The notes under the pieces: generated by a model
Database searches by the model: none
Told to the model about the DNA's origin: nothing
What the model saw: the letters and a program-made list of their open reading frames with translations, nothing else
In this document: in pieces, positions 63,287 to 64,000 of the stretch
Position numbering within the stretch: position 1 is the stretch's first letter
Layout of the letters: every line of letters begins with the position of its first letter
Assembly (NCBI GenBank): GCA_022497155.1
Contig: MU385721.1
Location: 868,001-932,000, forward strand
Reading direction: 5' to 3'
DNA length: 64,000 bases
Origin: Whalleya microplaca
Taxonomy: Eukaryota; Ascomycota; Sordariomycetes; Xylariales; Xylariaceae
Made by a program: the position numbers and the translations under genes

Positions 63287-64000
63287 AGTCACCAGGGTCT
63301 AAAGTGCCAGGCTTGGGCTATTCAACGAGGGAGGGATGTTGACAGGAATGAAGGTCAGAATGCGCCAAATGCCCATCAAAACACTGAGCTAGCAGGGCCC
63401 ACATGCCGCAGCGAGACGAACGGTACCTAGAGATGTACGTTGCCAATCAGGAAAGATTGGTACTAGATAGATGACTAGCATTCATATAAGGCTTACTTAG
63501 ATCCGAGGCGCTGGGGACACTGTTCGAATATCATGTTAATGAAGACTGCCAATTGGTGGAAGCTGGGAAGAGATCTACACCAAAGAAAAAACTGCGCCAC
63601 AGGTATCTGTACCCCAGATACAGTTGATAAATACATACATTACATATATGCATATTCTGTAGACTAGCTGCTTTCTACAGTAACAAAGCCCTCCCCGCTA
63701 ACCTTAGGTACCTACGTTCCCGACAGGTCAATAAGATAGGTAGCAGCATCATTCCTGTGTATCATGTTATCAACTAGATAGGTAATTTGTGTTTGGACCT
63801 TTATGCATGTATTGCGTGTATATGTTGTTCTTTGTACAGTGAGTGAACGTTCGCATGCGGCCAGAAATTTCAGGTGCTATCCGAGTAACCCACCTACAAC
63901 ATGACCTTTGATTTTCAGCCATGTCACCGTCGCATGCGTTCTCACAATGATACTTTCAATGAATCCACTGATATATATTATCATTATTTCCAGTTGCTAG
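63287..64000. other. Upstream of the Clr2-like gene, nothing else seen
   Basis: AT-rich promoter side to the window edge; no further gene recognised. Confidence 0.55.

Overview
The window is from a filamentous ascomycete (Pezizomycotina, probably Sordariomycetes). Genes carry short GT-AG introns of roughly 50-110 bases. Orthologues typical of the group are present (cell-wall PKC with HR1-C2-C1-kinase order, Mad1, Syp1, Alg3, Tam41, a Clr2-type silencing factor). Spacers are rich in short repeats and TAGGTACCTACC-like words. I cannot name the species from the sequence. Exon-intron models were built by hand; each joined model keeps its reading frame throughout.

Layout. 0-3.2 kb: protein kinase C gene, minus strand, cut by the left edge. 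3.2-6.3 kb: repeat-rich upstream region. 6.3-7.5 kb: four-helix membrane protein. 7.5-17.7 kb: AT-rich, gene-poor stretch holding three small secreted-protein genes (8.5, 13.1 and 15.5 kb). 17.7-18.5 kb: membrane protein. 18.5-23.4 kb: no intact gene, but a probable cytochrome P450 relic, a tandem pair of hairpins and a clear intronless pseudogene of the COPII GTPase SAR1. 23.5-34.9 kb: conserved housekeeping block: TAM41 (mitochondrial CDP-DAG synthase), MAD1 (spindle checkpoint), SYP1 (F-BAR/muniscin endocytic adaptor), and a CDK-like kinase with a degenerate glycine loop. 35.2-47.8 kb: sulfotransferase-like protein with a C-terminal membrane helix, a short-chain dehydrogenase, an MFS transporter, an EIF1AD-type S1-domain protein, ALG3 (ER glycosylation) and a peroxisomal D-amino-acid oxidase ending in SKL. 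A 546-bp non-autonomous hAT-type element with perfect 8-bp target duplications lies 72 bp downstream of the dehydrogenase stop codon. 47.8-55.7 kb: long gene-free stretch. 55.7-56.9 kb: protein with three copies of a cysteine-cluster motif. 56.9-61.4 kb: gene-free. 61.4-63.3 kb: Clr2-like heterochromatin silencing protein.

The genes do not form one pathway. The window alternates conserved single-copy genes with sparse accessory DNA that accumulates secreted proteins, transposon remnants and dead gene copies. The most notable items are the SAR1 pseudogene, the hAT-type MITE, the unlabelled triple-cysteine-cluster family and the secreted-protein island. I saw no evidence of a wholly new multi-gene system.
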